A stretch of DNA of 64,000 nucleotides from Flavobacterium ammoniigenes (lineage in GTDB: Bacteria > Bacteroidota > Bacteroidia > Flavobacteriales > Flavobacteriaceae), in assembly GCF_020886055.1 (NCBI RefSeq), contig NZ_AP025184.1, forward strand, positions 248,001 to 312,000. Reading direction: 5' to 3'. How positions within the stretch are numbered: the first letter of the stretch is position 1; each line of letters opens with the position of its first letter. Below the pieces are notes generated by a model that made no database searches, was not told the DNA's origin, and saw nothing but the letters and a program-made list of their open reading frames with translations. Both the position numbers and the translations under genes were made by a program. Positions 34,569 to 42,144 of the stretch are shown one piece after another.

Positions 34569-36839
34569 TTACTTTTTTTGTTTTTCTTGTGCGTCAATTA
34601 CAGCTATAGCAGACATATTCACCATTTCTTCAACACTCGCACCCAATTGAAATATATGAACGGGTTTACCCATTCCCAACATAATTGGCCCTATAGATTC
34701 TACATTATTCAATTCTTTCAACAATTTATAGGTAATATTAGCCGACTCTAAATTAGGAAATATTAAAGTGTTGACTTTTTTGCCAGCCAATTTTGAAAAA
34801 GGAAATTTTTTCTCCAACATCTCTTGATTTAAAGCAAAGTCAGCCTGGATTTCTCCATCCACAATCAAATCAGGATGGTTTTTATGTAAATAAGCAACTG
34901 CTTCTCTTACTTTACCAGCGCCTTCGTTGGTTGAAGAGCCAAAATTTGAAAAAGAAACCATCGCAATGACTGGCTCAATACCAAACATTCTGGCAGAATT
35001 AGCAGTCATAATGGCAATTTTGGCTAAATCATCAGCTGATGGATTAATATTAATTGCAGTATCCGATAAAAACATGGGGCCACGAGCCGTTAACATCATA
35101 TTGGTAGTAGCTACTAAAGATGCTCCTGGAGCTTTTTCGATCAACTGTAACATCGGTTTTACTACGGATGGATAACTTCTAGAATGTCCTGAAACCAAAG
35201 CATCTGCTTCACCTTCATTGACCATCATTGCCGCAAAATAATTTCTTTCGCGCATTAATTTTTGAGCATCCAACAAGGAGATTCCTCTTCTTTGTCTTGT
35301 TTTCCAAAACGAAGATGCAAAGCGATTTCTTCGTTCTTCTTCTCCAACTTTAGGATCAATTATAACCACATCAGCATCAAATCCTATCTCCGATTTTAAT
35401 TCTAAAATTACCTCTTTATCTCCCAATAATATCGGAAAACCAATACCCTCTTCATGAACAATTTGCGCTGCTTTCAAAACATCTAAATGATCTGCTTCAG
35501 CAAACACAATACGCTTTGGTTCTCTTTTCGCTCTATTGGTTATCAAACGAACCATTTTATTATCATTCCCTAATCGTTCTAATAGCGATTCTTCGTATTC
35601 GTTCCAATCGGTAATTGGATTTAACGCCACACCCGAATCCATAGCTGCTTTTGCAACAGCAGGTGCAACTACAGTTATTAATCTAGGATCAAATGGAGAT
35701 GGAATGATATATTCTCTACCAAAAGTTAATTTGGTTACACCATAAGCTATGTTTACTTGTTCTGGCACATTTTCTTTTGCCAAAGCCGCTAAAGCTCTAA
35801 CAGCTGCCATTTTCATGGCTTCATTAATTTTAGTGGCACGAACATCTAATGCACCTCTAAATATATAAGGAAACCCAAGAACATTATTCACTTGGTTCGG
35901 AAAATCAGATCTTCCTGTGGCCATAATAATATCTTTTCGAGTCGCTATTGCTAAATTATAATCAATTTCTGGAACTGGATTGGCCATGGCAAAAACAATA
36001 GGATTGTCAGCCATAGTCAATAACATTTCAGGCGACATGATATCTCCTGAAGAGAGACCTAAGAAAATGTCTGCGTCTACTAAGGCTTCCGCCAAAGTCA
36101 TTTGAGGTATGTCCTTAGCATATTTTTGTTGTAAAGGCGAGAGTGAAGGATTGTCTTTGGTCAACAAACCTTTGCTGTTAAACATTAGAATGTTTTCTAA
36201 TTTAACCCCAAGCAAAATATATAAATCGGCGCAAGCTAAAGCAGCTGATCCCGCTCCTGAAACTACCATTTTCATATCTTCTGCTTTTTTTCCTGCCAAT
36301 TCTAAAGCATTTAAAAGTGCTGCAGATGAGATAATTGCTGTTCCGTGTTGGTCATCATGCATTACCGGAATATTTAACTCCTCTACTAAACGTCGCTCAA
36401 TTTCGAAGGATTCTGGCGCTTTAATATCTTCCAAATTGATCCCTCCAAAAGTAGGCGCGATGTTTTTAACTGTTTGAATAAACTCTTCAACATTTTTAGT
36501 ATCAACTTCAATATCAAAAACATCAATTCCAGCAAAAATCTTAAATAAAACTCCTTTTCCCTCCATCACTGGCTTTGAAGCTTCAGGACCAATATCACCT
36601 AATCCTAAAACAGCTGTACCATTGGAGATTACAGCAACTAAATTTCCTTTTGTAGTATATTTATATACGTCGTTGACGTCTTTTGCAATTTCTAAACAAG
36701 GCTCCGCAACACCTGGTGAATAGGCCAAAGATAAATCTCTTTGAGTAGCATATTTTTTAGTTGGAATAACCTGGATTTTACCTGGTTGTGGATGGGAATG
36801 ATATAATAACGCCTCGCTTTTTTTAGTATTTTTATCCAT
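34569..36839 (-). CDS. maeB: NADP-dependent malic enzyme (MaeB type)
   Basis: About 756 residues from the ATG at 36839; an upstream in-frame start at 36863 falls inside the -7 promoter box and is rejected. The malic enzyme domain (about 1-425: LAYSPGVAEPCLEI, GTAVLGLGDIGPEASKPVMEGK, VMHDDQHGTAI, VVSGAGSAALACADL) is fused to a phosphotransacetylase-like domain (about 430-756: RIVFAEADHLDVLKAA, EGEADALVSGHSRSYP). It decarboxylates malate to pyruvate with NADP+; the C-terminal domain is regulatory in E. coli MaeB and has no PTA activity. It is first of a maeB-ruvA-sprA run. Confidence 0.94.
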   Translation of the reverse strand: MDKNTKKSEALLYHSHPQPGKIQVIPTKKYATQRDLSLAYSPGVAEPCLEIAKDVNDVYKYTTKGNLVAVISNGTAVLGLGDIGPEASKPVMEGKGVLFKIFAGIDVFDIEVDTKNVEEFIQTVKNIAPTFGGINLEDIKAPESFEIERRLVEELNIPVMHDDQHGTAIISSAALLNALELAGKKAEDMKMVVSGAGSAALACADLYILLGVKLENILMFNSKGLLTKDNPSLSPLQQKYAKDIPQMTLAEALVDADIFLGLSSGDIMSPEMLLTMADNPIVFAMANPVPEIDYNLAIATRKDIIMATGRSDFPNQVNNVLGFPYIFRGALDVRATKINEAMKMAAVRALAALAKENVPEQVNIAYGVTKLTFGREYIIPSPFDPRLITVVAPAVAKAAMDSGVALNPITDWNEYEESLLERLGNDNKMVRLITNRAKREPKRIVFAEADHLDVLKAAQIVHEEGIGFPILLGDKEVILELKSEIGFDADVVIIDPKVGEEERRNRFASSFWKTRQRRGISLLDAQKLMRERNYFAAMMVNEGEADALVSGHSRSYPSVVKPMLQLIEKAPGASLVATTNMMLTARGPMFLSDTAININPSADDLAKIAIMTANSARMFGIEPVIAMVSFSNFGSSTNEGAGKVREAVAYLHKNHPDLIVDGEIQADFALNQEMLEKKFPFSKLAGKKVNTLIFPNLESANITYKLLKELNNVESIGPIMLGMGKPVHIFQLGASVEEMVNMSAIAVIDAQEKQKK

Positions 36840-36862
36840 TTCATTTTGAATTTTGAGATGCA

Positions 36863-36870
36863 CAAAGATA
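36863..36870 (-). promoter_or_regulatory. Candidate -7 element for maeB-ruvA-sprA
   Basis: Plus-strand CAAAGATA (TATCTTTG) is an exact -7 match, 24 bases before the preferred maeB ATG. It decides that start, because the longer start would be untranscribed from this promoter. Confidence 0.45.
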
Positions 36871-36920
36871 GAACTCTTGAACTAAAAAAAGGATTTTAGA
36901 ACGAGTCTTTTGCAAAATGC

Positions 36921-36946
36921 AAAAAGCTGCATCAATTGCAGCTTTT
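36921..36946 (-). terminator. Rho-independent terminator after the CBS-domain gene
   Basis: Minus strand AAAAGCTGCA-ATTGA-TGCAGCTTTTT: a 10-bp stem with a U-tract, 19 bases past the stop of the CBS gene and upstream of maeB. Confidence 0.85.
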
Positions 36947-36964
36947 CTATCTATTTAGTTAACA

Positions 36965-37390
36965 CTATTGGGTAATATATGAATTCAAATGGTTGATGGT
37001 GTCTTTTTGAATTTCAATAATCGCTTTGACCACATCACTGATCGAAATGATTCCTACTACAACATCATTATCCATCACGGGCAAATGCCTTATTTTTTTA
37101 GTATTCATCAATTCCATACAATAGTCTAAATTATCGGAGGGTTTAATGCAAATTACTTCACTAACCATAATCTCTTTTACTAATGTATCTTTTGATGACT
37201 TGTCTTTCAAAACAATTTTACGGGCATAATCTCTTTCCGAAAGAATCCCTTTTAAAACAGTATCCTCAATTACGAGGATTGCTCCAATATTTTTTTCACT
37301 CATGATAGTCAATGCTTCAAACACTGTATTGGTTGAAAGTACTGAATATACATCTTTGCCTTTTGAACTAAGAATTTGATTTACAGTCAT
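36965..37390 (-). CDS. Two-CBS-domain protein
   Basis: A 141-residue stand-alone Bateman module: CBS1 at about 10-65 (VFEALTIMSEKNIGAILVIEDTVLKGILSERDYARKIV) and CBS2 at about 75-130 (VICIKPSDNLDYCMELMNTKKIRHLPVMDNDVVVGIISISDVVKAII). Such proteins bind adenine nucleotides and regulate partners in trans; none is identifiable here. It is downstream of the PfkB kinase at 37450 by 59 bases on the same strand, so readthrough from the sugar operon is possible, and it ends in its own terminator. Confidence 0.88.
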   Translation of the reverse strand: MTVNQILSSKGKDVYSVLSTNTVFEALTIMSEKNIGAILVIEDTVLKGILSERDYARKIVLKDKSSKDTLVKEIMVSEVICIKPSDNLDYCMELMNTKKIRHLPVMDNDVVVGIISISDVVKAIIEIQKDTINHLNSYITQ

Positions 37391-37449
37391 ATTATTACGA
37401 TTTAGTGAACCCTAAAGTTAAGAAAATAATCTTTCGAAGAACAAAAAAT

Positions 37450-38388
37450 CTATTTACTGGATGCCAAATATTCTTTGATGTTGATTCCTTCTGGCAGTCG
37501 ACCTACATTTTGTAGTTTCAAAACAGCTAATTTTTGTGCAATCGTAATCGTTTCTTCAAAATCTTTACCTAACAAACGAGCATATAAAAAACCCGTCCAA
37601 AAAGCATCTCCGGCTCCAGTAGTATCTTTGATGTCGTCTATTTGAGTAGCTTGTTGATGAAACATTCCATGTTCTTTATCTGATAAAACTACGCCATCTT
37701 TCCCTTTGGTTAAACAAATGGTAGACGCACCTAATTCGTGAAAATAGTCAAAAATATAATCCTCAGTTTTAGAGGCTGCGAAGAGACGGTAACAATCGTC
37801 TTCACTCAATTTTACTAACGGATTTGTTGACAAATAATCTCTCAAAACTCGTTTTGCTTCTTCTCTGTCTGGCCAAATACGTTCGGAAAAATTGATATCA
37901 ATACTTGTTTGCAAACCTAATGATTTGGCTTTTTTTGCTCTTTCAACAATCGTCGAACGCGCTGGATTTTTGCTTAATGCAAAACAGGTGGTGTGGAAAA
38001 TCTTGGCGCTTTCTAATAATTCATCTGGAATTTGAGATGGCAAAATTTGATAGTCGGCTTCTCTATACGGAATAAAATCAGGTGTTCCTGTAGATTTAGA
38101 AACAAAAATCACAGAGGTTGGCTCTGTTTCAGATTTTCTAACCTGAGAAGTAATTACATGATTGTCTTTTAACTTTCGTACGATATATTCACCAAGTCCA
38201 TCCTCACCACAAGTAGCTACTATAACTGATTTTAATCCCAAACGTGTCGCATTAACAGCAACATTAGTTGGCGAACCACCTAAAAATCGGTGGTAATCTT
38301 TGGTTCTATTAATAGAAGTATTTACTTCGTGTCCTATAAAATCTATAAGTACCTCTCCGGCACAGATCAAGTCTATTTCTTTTTCCAA
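37450..38388 (-). CDS. PfkB-family sugar kinase (fructokinase-like)
   Basis: About 312 residues from a TTG at 38388, which begins MEKEIDLICAGEVLIDFIG, the conserved PfkB opening. Another TTG at 38454 would add 22 unconserved residues and overlap the transporter gene by 43 bases; no ATG is available. PfkB signature 1 (HRFLGGSPTNVAVNATRLGLKSVIVATCGEDGLGEYI) and signature 2 (DTTGAGDAFWTGFLYARLLG, with the catalytic Asp) are intact. It is cotranscribed with the SLC45-like transporter and sits behind LacI-type operators, so it probably phosphorylates imported fructose. A second PfkB kinase is at 56826-57713. Confidence 0.87.
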   Translation of the reverse strand: MEKEIDLICAGEVLIDFIGHEVNTSINRTKDYHRFLGGSPTNVAVNATRLGLKSVIVATCGEDGLGEYIVRKLKDNHVITSQVRKSETEPTSVIFVSKSTGTPDFIPYREADYQILPSQIPDELLESAKIFHTTCFALSKNPARSTIVERAKKAKSLGLQTSIDINFSERIWPDREEAKRVLRDYLSTNPLVKLSEDDCYRLFAASKTEDYIFDYFHELGASTICLTKGKDGVVLSDKEHGMFHQQATQIDDIKDTTGAGDAFWTGFLYARLLGKDFEETITIAQKLAVLKLQNVGRLPEGINIKEYLASSK

Positions 38389-38411
38389 TGGTAACGAACT
38401 ATTTGTATTAA

Positions 38412-39713
38412 TTATTTTTGAGTACCCTTTTTTGATTGAATTAATAAAGTACAAGCTGCACCAATTAACAGTAATACCCCCGCAAAACTAATGGCTAATC
38501 GGGCATCATTATTCAAGAAATTTTTAAGAATATATCCAAAAGTTAGGTTTTGAAAAATCATTGGAATAACAATCATCATATTGATAATGCCCATGTAAAC
38601 ACCATAACGCTCTTTAGGAATATCATTTACAATAATCAAATAAGGGATTCCCATCATACTTGCCCAACCAATTCCATAACCAATAATAATAGCAAAAAAG
38701 AAATACTCATTGTGTATTGTTGGGAAAATTAAAAAACTAGCACCTGCTAAAATTAAACACGCAAAGTGAACTAATTTCGGACTGTATTTTTTGGCTAATT
38801 TTGCCAAATAAAAGGCAACAGAAAAGGTGATTACAAAACCAAAAGCCCCAATTAAACCATTCCATTCTACTGCATTCTCATAAAGCGATTTGTCTTTTGG
38901 TGTCGCATCCCAAACAGAAAGCGCAATACTTTTGGCGTTGTTTTGCCAATAACACATTAAGGCGTACCATTGAAATAAATACACTAAAAACAATTGCCAC
39001 ATCACTTTGGGCATTTCTAAAACTGCTTTATAAATATCTATAAAAGGAGAAAATATATTTAATGGTTCAGCTTTTAAACGCACTAATTCTTCTGCTGTTG
39101 GCGGAATTTCCGGAGTTTTTTTCATACTCCACCAAATGGAAGTAATGGACAGAACCGATCCCAGAAAAAAGGAGGCATAAATCCAATTGGGTAATGCACC
39201 TGTATAACCCACAAAAACTATTGGAAATAGAAATAGCGAAATATAGGATAAAAATTGTCCAAATCCAGTAAAGAAACTTTGCGCTTGAAAACCTGTAGGT
39301 TGTTGCTCTTCATCTAAAGTATCGGCAACGAAAGCTCTATAGGGTTCCATAGCCGTATTATTACCAACATCCAATAACAATAATAAACCTGCCGCCATCC
39401 AAAGTGAACTACTAAAAGGATATAATAATAAAGCCACACTGCAAATCATTGCTCCGACAAAGAAATACGGTTTACGTCGTCCCCAACGCGGGTGCCACGT
39501 TTTGTCACTCATTGCCCCAATGATGGGCTGAATTAATAATCCTGTTAAAGGTCCTGCCAAGTTCAAAATCGGAATTTGATCAGGATTAGCACCTAAAAAA
39601 TCATAAATAGGATTCACAGCACTTTGTTGTAAACCAAAACTATATTGGATCCCGAAAAATCCAACATTCATATTTATTATTTGCCAAAAATTTAGTTTTA
39701 ATTTCGAACTCAT
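38412..39713 (-). CDS. SLC45/sucrose-type MFS sugar importer
   Basis: A 433-residue, 12-helix MFS protein. The N-terminal GPLTGLLIQPIIGAMSDKTWHPRWGRRKPYFFVGA segment is characteristic of the SLC45/plant SUC and related bacterial sucrose/maltose importers, and it is distinct from the sugar-porter type of the second transporter at 55495. It would carry sucrose or another disaccharide across the inner membrane with protons; the exact sugar is inferred from context. First gene of a two-gene unit with PfkB, preceded by two CGAAAACGTTTTCG-type operators. Confidence 0.85.
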   Translation of the reverse strand: MSSKLKLNFWQIINMNVGFFGIQYSFGLQQSAVNPIYDFLGANPDQIPILNLAGPLTGLLIQPIIGAMSDKTWHPRWGRRKPYFFVGAMICSVALLLYPFSSSLWMAAGLLLLLDVGNNTAMEPYRAFVADTLDEEQQPTGFQAQSFFTGFGQFLSYISLFLFPIVFVGYTGALPNWIYASFFLGSVLSITSIWWSMKKTPEIPPTAEELVRLKAEPLNIFSPFIDIYKAVLEMPKVMWQLFLVYLFQWYALMCYWQNNAKSIALSVWDATPKDKSLYENAVEWNGLIGAFGFVITFSVAFYLAKLAKKYSPKLVHFACLILAGASFLIFPTIHNEYFFFAIIIGYGIGWASMMGIPYLIIVNDIPKERYGVYMGIINMMIVIPMIFQNLTFGYILKNFLNNDARLAISFAGVLLLIGAACTLLIQSKKGTQK

Positions 39714-39738
39714 CCTGTATGGTTATTTGGTTAGCTTG

Positions 39739-39752
39739 TAAAAGTAAATGTA
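39739..39752 (-). promoter_or_regulatory. Candidate -7 region for the MFS/PfkB unit
   Basis: Two overlapping imperfect -7 boxes on the minus strand, TACTTTTA (39746-39739) and TACATTTA (39752-39745), each match five of six fixed consensus positions. No -33 TTG is seen. The first gives the same operator spacing as at susC. Confidence 0.35.
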
Positions 39753-39780
39753 AAATCTCAATTTAAAACCCTATTAAACC

Positions 39781-39815
39781 AAAAAACGTTTTCGCAATAG
39801 GCGAAAACGTTTTCG
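39781..39815. promoter_or_regulatory. Tandem LacI-type operators (may also form a terminator hairpin)
   Basis: A perfect palindrome, CGAAAACGTTTTCG (39802-39815), and a variant AAAAAACGTTTTCG (39781-39794) lie 21 bp apart, two helical turns, upstream of the MFS/PfkB promoter. The same motif precedes susC and GH32. Read on the minus strand, the two copies also form a 13-bp stem (39813-39801 with 39795-39783, loop of 5) followed by T, which could terminate the gene ending at 39849. A central CpG flanked by A/T tracts is typical of LacI/PurR operators. Confidence 0.72.
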
Positions 39816-39848
39816 AGTTAAAGAAAATATGTAATTTGATTTTATTCC

Positions 39849-40760
39849 CTATTCTTTTGCAAAAGGAATAATGATCTTGGTTTCCCATTCTAATTCATTA
39901 CCTCCATTAAATGGGTTGGCTAGGAAATATTCGACAACTTTTGTATCTAATGTAACATTTTGTTTTTTTGCATAATCTAGCAAAGCGAACCAAGCTCTAT
40001 CCGAAGTTCTGAAATTGCCAAAATAAGTTGCTTTTAAGCCTTTAACTGCAGGGATAGTTTTGAATTTTACATTTGGATTTGCGACAAATTTGGCATCCTT
40101 CGGAATTGGGAAACAATAATTAAATTGAAGTATCTCTTTGTCTTGATCCCAATGTGTAACTTCAACAAATGGCTTTCCAATAATTTTAATTTTATTAGTA
40201 AACAAATAACCCGTTATGATATTATCGTTAGCGATCATGGTTTGTGCTTTTTCTTGCATCACACTAGTAAGGCTTATATAAGCTATGTTTGCTGAAGTTG
40301 ATTCGCCTTCGCCATCAATTCGTACCTTAAATGCTTTTAAATGCTCCTCTAATCCCGCTTTGAAATCTTTAATGCGTGCAATTTGCTTTTCGCGAAAAGG
40401 AGTTGAAATAAAGGGAGCCGTAAGTTTGTTATACCAACTGTGATTCTCGTCTTTAATATCAACTACAATTTTTGTGGTAGAATCATTTACGGAAGAAAGC
40501 GACCAGGTATATACCAAATCTTCATCTCCTTTATGTAATTCTTGTTTGATAAAATCGAAGTTTCTTTTTTCAATTGTGGTGTAACTTTCAGCATTGGATT
40601 TAGATTTTACAACAGACCAATCTTGAATTCCCTGAAAAATTGTTCCTGTAGCTGTTTTGGCTTCAAAACGTATGGTATAATCGGACGGCTTCAATAAAAA
40701 ATACCAAGCAACAAAAGCGATTAGTATGACAACAATTGATCCTTTAATTTTAGTATTCAT
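39849..40760 (-). CDS. Membrane-anchored SRPBCC + GyrI-like effector-binding protein
   Basis: A 303-residue protein with an N-terminal membrane helix (GSIVVILIAFVAWYFLL) and no DNA-binding domain. Residues about 30-150 look like an SRPBCC/START-type domain (YTIRFEAKTATGTIFQGIQDW); about 155-303 resemble the GyrI/AraC effector-binding fold (VMQEKAQTMIANDNIITGYLF; KGLKATYFGNFRTSDRAWFALLDYAKKQN; ELEWETKIIIPF). The domain most likely faces the periplasm and binds a small hydrophobic ligand. It is the last gene after the vanadium-haloperoxidase-like gene, 15 bases downstream, so probably the same transcript. Precise function unknown. Confidence 0.72.
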   Translation of the reverse strand: MNTKIKGSIVVILIAFVAWYFLLKPSDYTIRFEAKTATGTIFQGIQDWSVVKSKSNAESYTTIEKRNFDFIKQELHKGDEDLVYTWSLSSVNDSTTKIVVDIKDENHSWYNKLTAPFISTPFREKQIARIKDFKAGLEEHLKAFKVRIDGEGESTSANIAYISLTSVMQEKAQTMIANDNIITGYLFTNKIKIIGKPFVEVTHWDQDKEILQFNYCFPIPKDAKFVANPNVKFKTIPAVKGLKATYFGNFRTSDRAWFALLDYAKKQNVTLDTKVVEYFLANPFNGGNELEWETKIIIPFAKE

Positions 40761-40775
40761 TGTACTTATTTATTA

Positions 40776-42134
40776 TTATTTTGATTTAAAAAAACTGATT
40801 TCTGAATTAATATAATTCCCCAAATTCGCTCCTTGTACAACCCCATTTTCAATGGCTGCTCGGTAATGAATTCCGCCATACAATCTACTCATTGAAGCTT
40901 CTGAAGCCGCTTGTTTGAATGATTTAAAATTTCTTTTCGGCAAACCAAAAGGAATTTCAGAATCATCTGTATAACTAAAATTATCTCCAAATATTTCTGT
41001 CAAAATTACTGACGAACATGAAGAAACTACTGAATGTCCGCTGGTATATTCAGGAAAAGGAGGCGTTTGCAATTGCGGCTTCCAATCTTCGTCAATATAC
41101 AAGTTGATATAAGTCTCTGGACGAATCACATTCGTTCTGTATTTTTCGTGCCAACAACTAATAAAACTTTCAAAGATACCAATAGAGGTTTTGGTGAATG
41201 CAAAAACGGTAGTTTCAAAATTGGATTTCGTTTTCTTCAATGCAATTTTGGCAATATTAATCCAGTGGGCATCAGGTGTATTTTTCTTTTTTGCAAACAT
41301 CATATGACCCTGAGTAACCGTTGCATAAGGGTTGCAATCCCAAAAAGTGGCAATGGCAGATTCTTCAGGAATTGTAGTAGTCTTAGCGTTTTCAATAGCT
41401 AATAATCCCTCCGATATTTTATTTCCTACTTCATAAGTTTCTTTGGCTTCTTTATAAAACAAAGAGTTCTTATCGGTTGAAAATGGATGTGGCGCTTTAG
41501 GCTTAAATTGTGAGGCCGAATCCATTACTAAAGTTCTGATTTCACCCCAATGTGGTTCTACTCCGTCCATGTAAGCTGGTGGTGTTGGTTGCCATCTTCC
41601 GGCTTGATCGGTATGAACAGAATACTTAGGAAAAGTTCTCGTTTGTTTGTAGTTGTCTTTACCCATCCAAATTTTAATTCTATCGACAACTTTTAATGCA
41701 TATTCTTTAGAAACTTCAAATTCTTTTTTGTTTTCAGAGCCCCACTTCTCGTACAAACTATCTCTGTATTTTTCTAATGCTTCTTCTGAGAAAATCAATT
41801 GTTTACTCACTTCCATATGCGCAATTAAAGCGGCTAATTTTTTATTCACTCCGCTTTTCGCATCCAATACTGGAATGGAATCCAAACCATTTAACTGTCC
41901 CTGAAGACTTTCATACTTAGTACTGTTTTGCGCAATAATCTCATAAGCTGCTATATTGGGATAGACATAAATTCTACTCGCAACTGGTGGAGAGAAAATA
42001 TCATGCACCATGATTCCGGTTACGGTATCAACTGCAGCACAATAATCATCTGTTGTTACAACAATAGGTTGGTCTTTTTTACAAGCGCTAAAAAGAACCA
42101 ATAGCAATCCTAAAAGAGAAATTTTAGTTTTCAT
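40776..42134 (-). CDS. Vanadium-dependent haloperoxidase-like lipoprotein (PAP2 superfamily)
   Basis: A 452-residue lipoprotein (LLLVLFSACKKDQP, Cys near 18). The vanadate/phosphate-site motifs of the PAP2/haloperoxidase fold are visible: KYRTNVIRPETY near residue 335, SGHSVVSS (His367), and RLYGGIHYRAAIENG (Arg417, His423). The residues after the lipid cysteine (KKDQ) resemble the surface-export signal reported for Capnocytophaga lipoproteins, suggesting an outer-surface location. It could oxidise halides with H2O2 or act as a phosphatase; sequence alone does not decide. It follows two FG-GAP lipoproteins by 10 bases. Confidence 0.83.
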   Translation of the reverse strand: MKTKISLLGLLLVLFSACKKDQPIVVTTDDYCAAVDTVTGIMVHDIFSPPVASRIYVYPNIAAYEIIAQNSTKYESLQGQLNGLDSIPVLDAKSGVNKKLAALIAHMEVSKQLIFSEEALEKYRDSLYEKWGSENKKEFEVSKEYALKVVDRIKIWMGKDNYKQTRTFPKYSVHTDQAGRWQPTPPAYMDGVEPHWGEIRTLVMDSASQFKPKAPHPFSTDKNSLFYKEAKETYEVGNKISEGLLAIENAKTTTIPEESAIATFWDCNPYATVTQGHMMFAKKKNTPDAHWINIAKIALKKTKSNFETTVFAFTKTSIGIFESFISCWHEKYRTNVIRPETYINLYIDEDWKPQLQTPPFPEYTSGHSVVSSCSSVILTEIFGDNFSYTDDSEIPFGLPKRNFKSFKQAASEASMSRLYGGIHYRAAIENGVVQGANLGNYINSEISFFKSK

Positions 42135-42144
42135 TTTAAATTAT

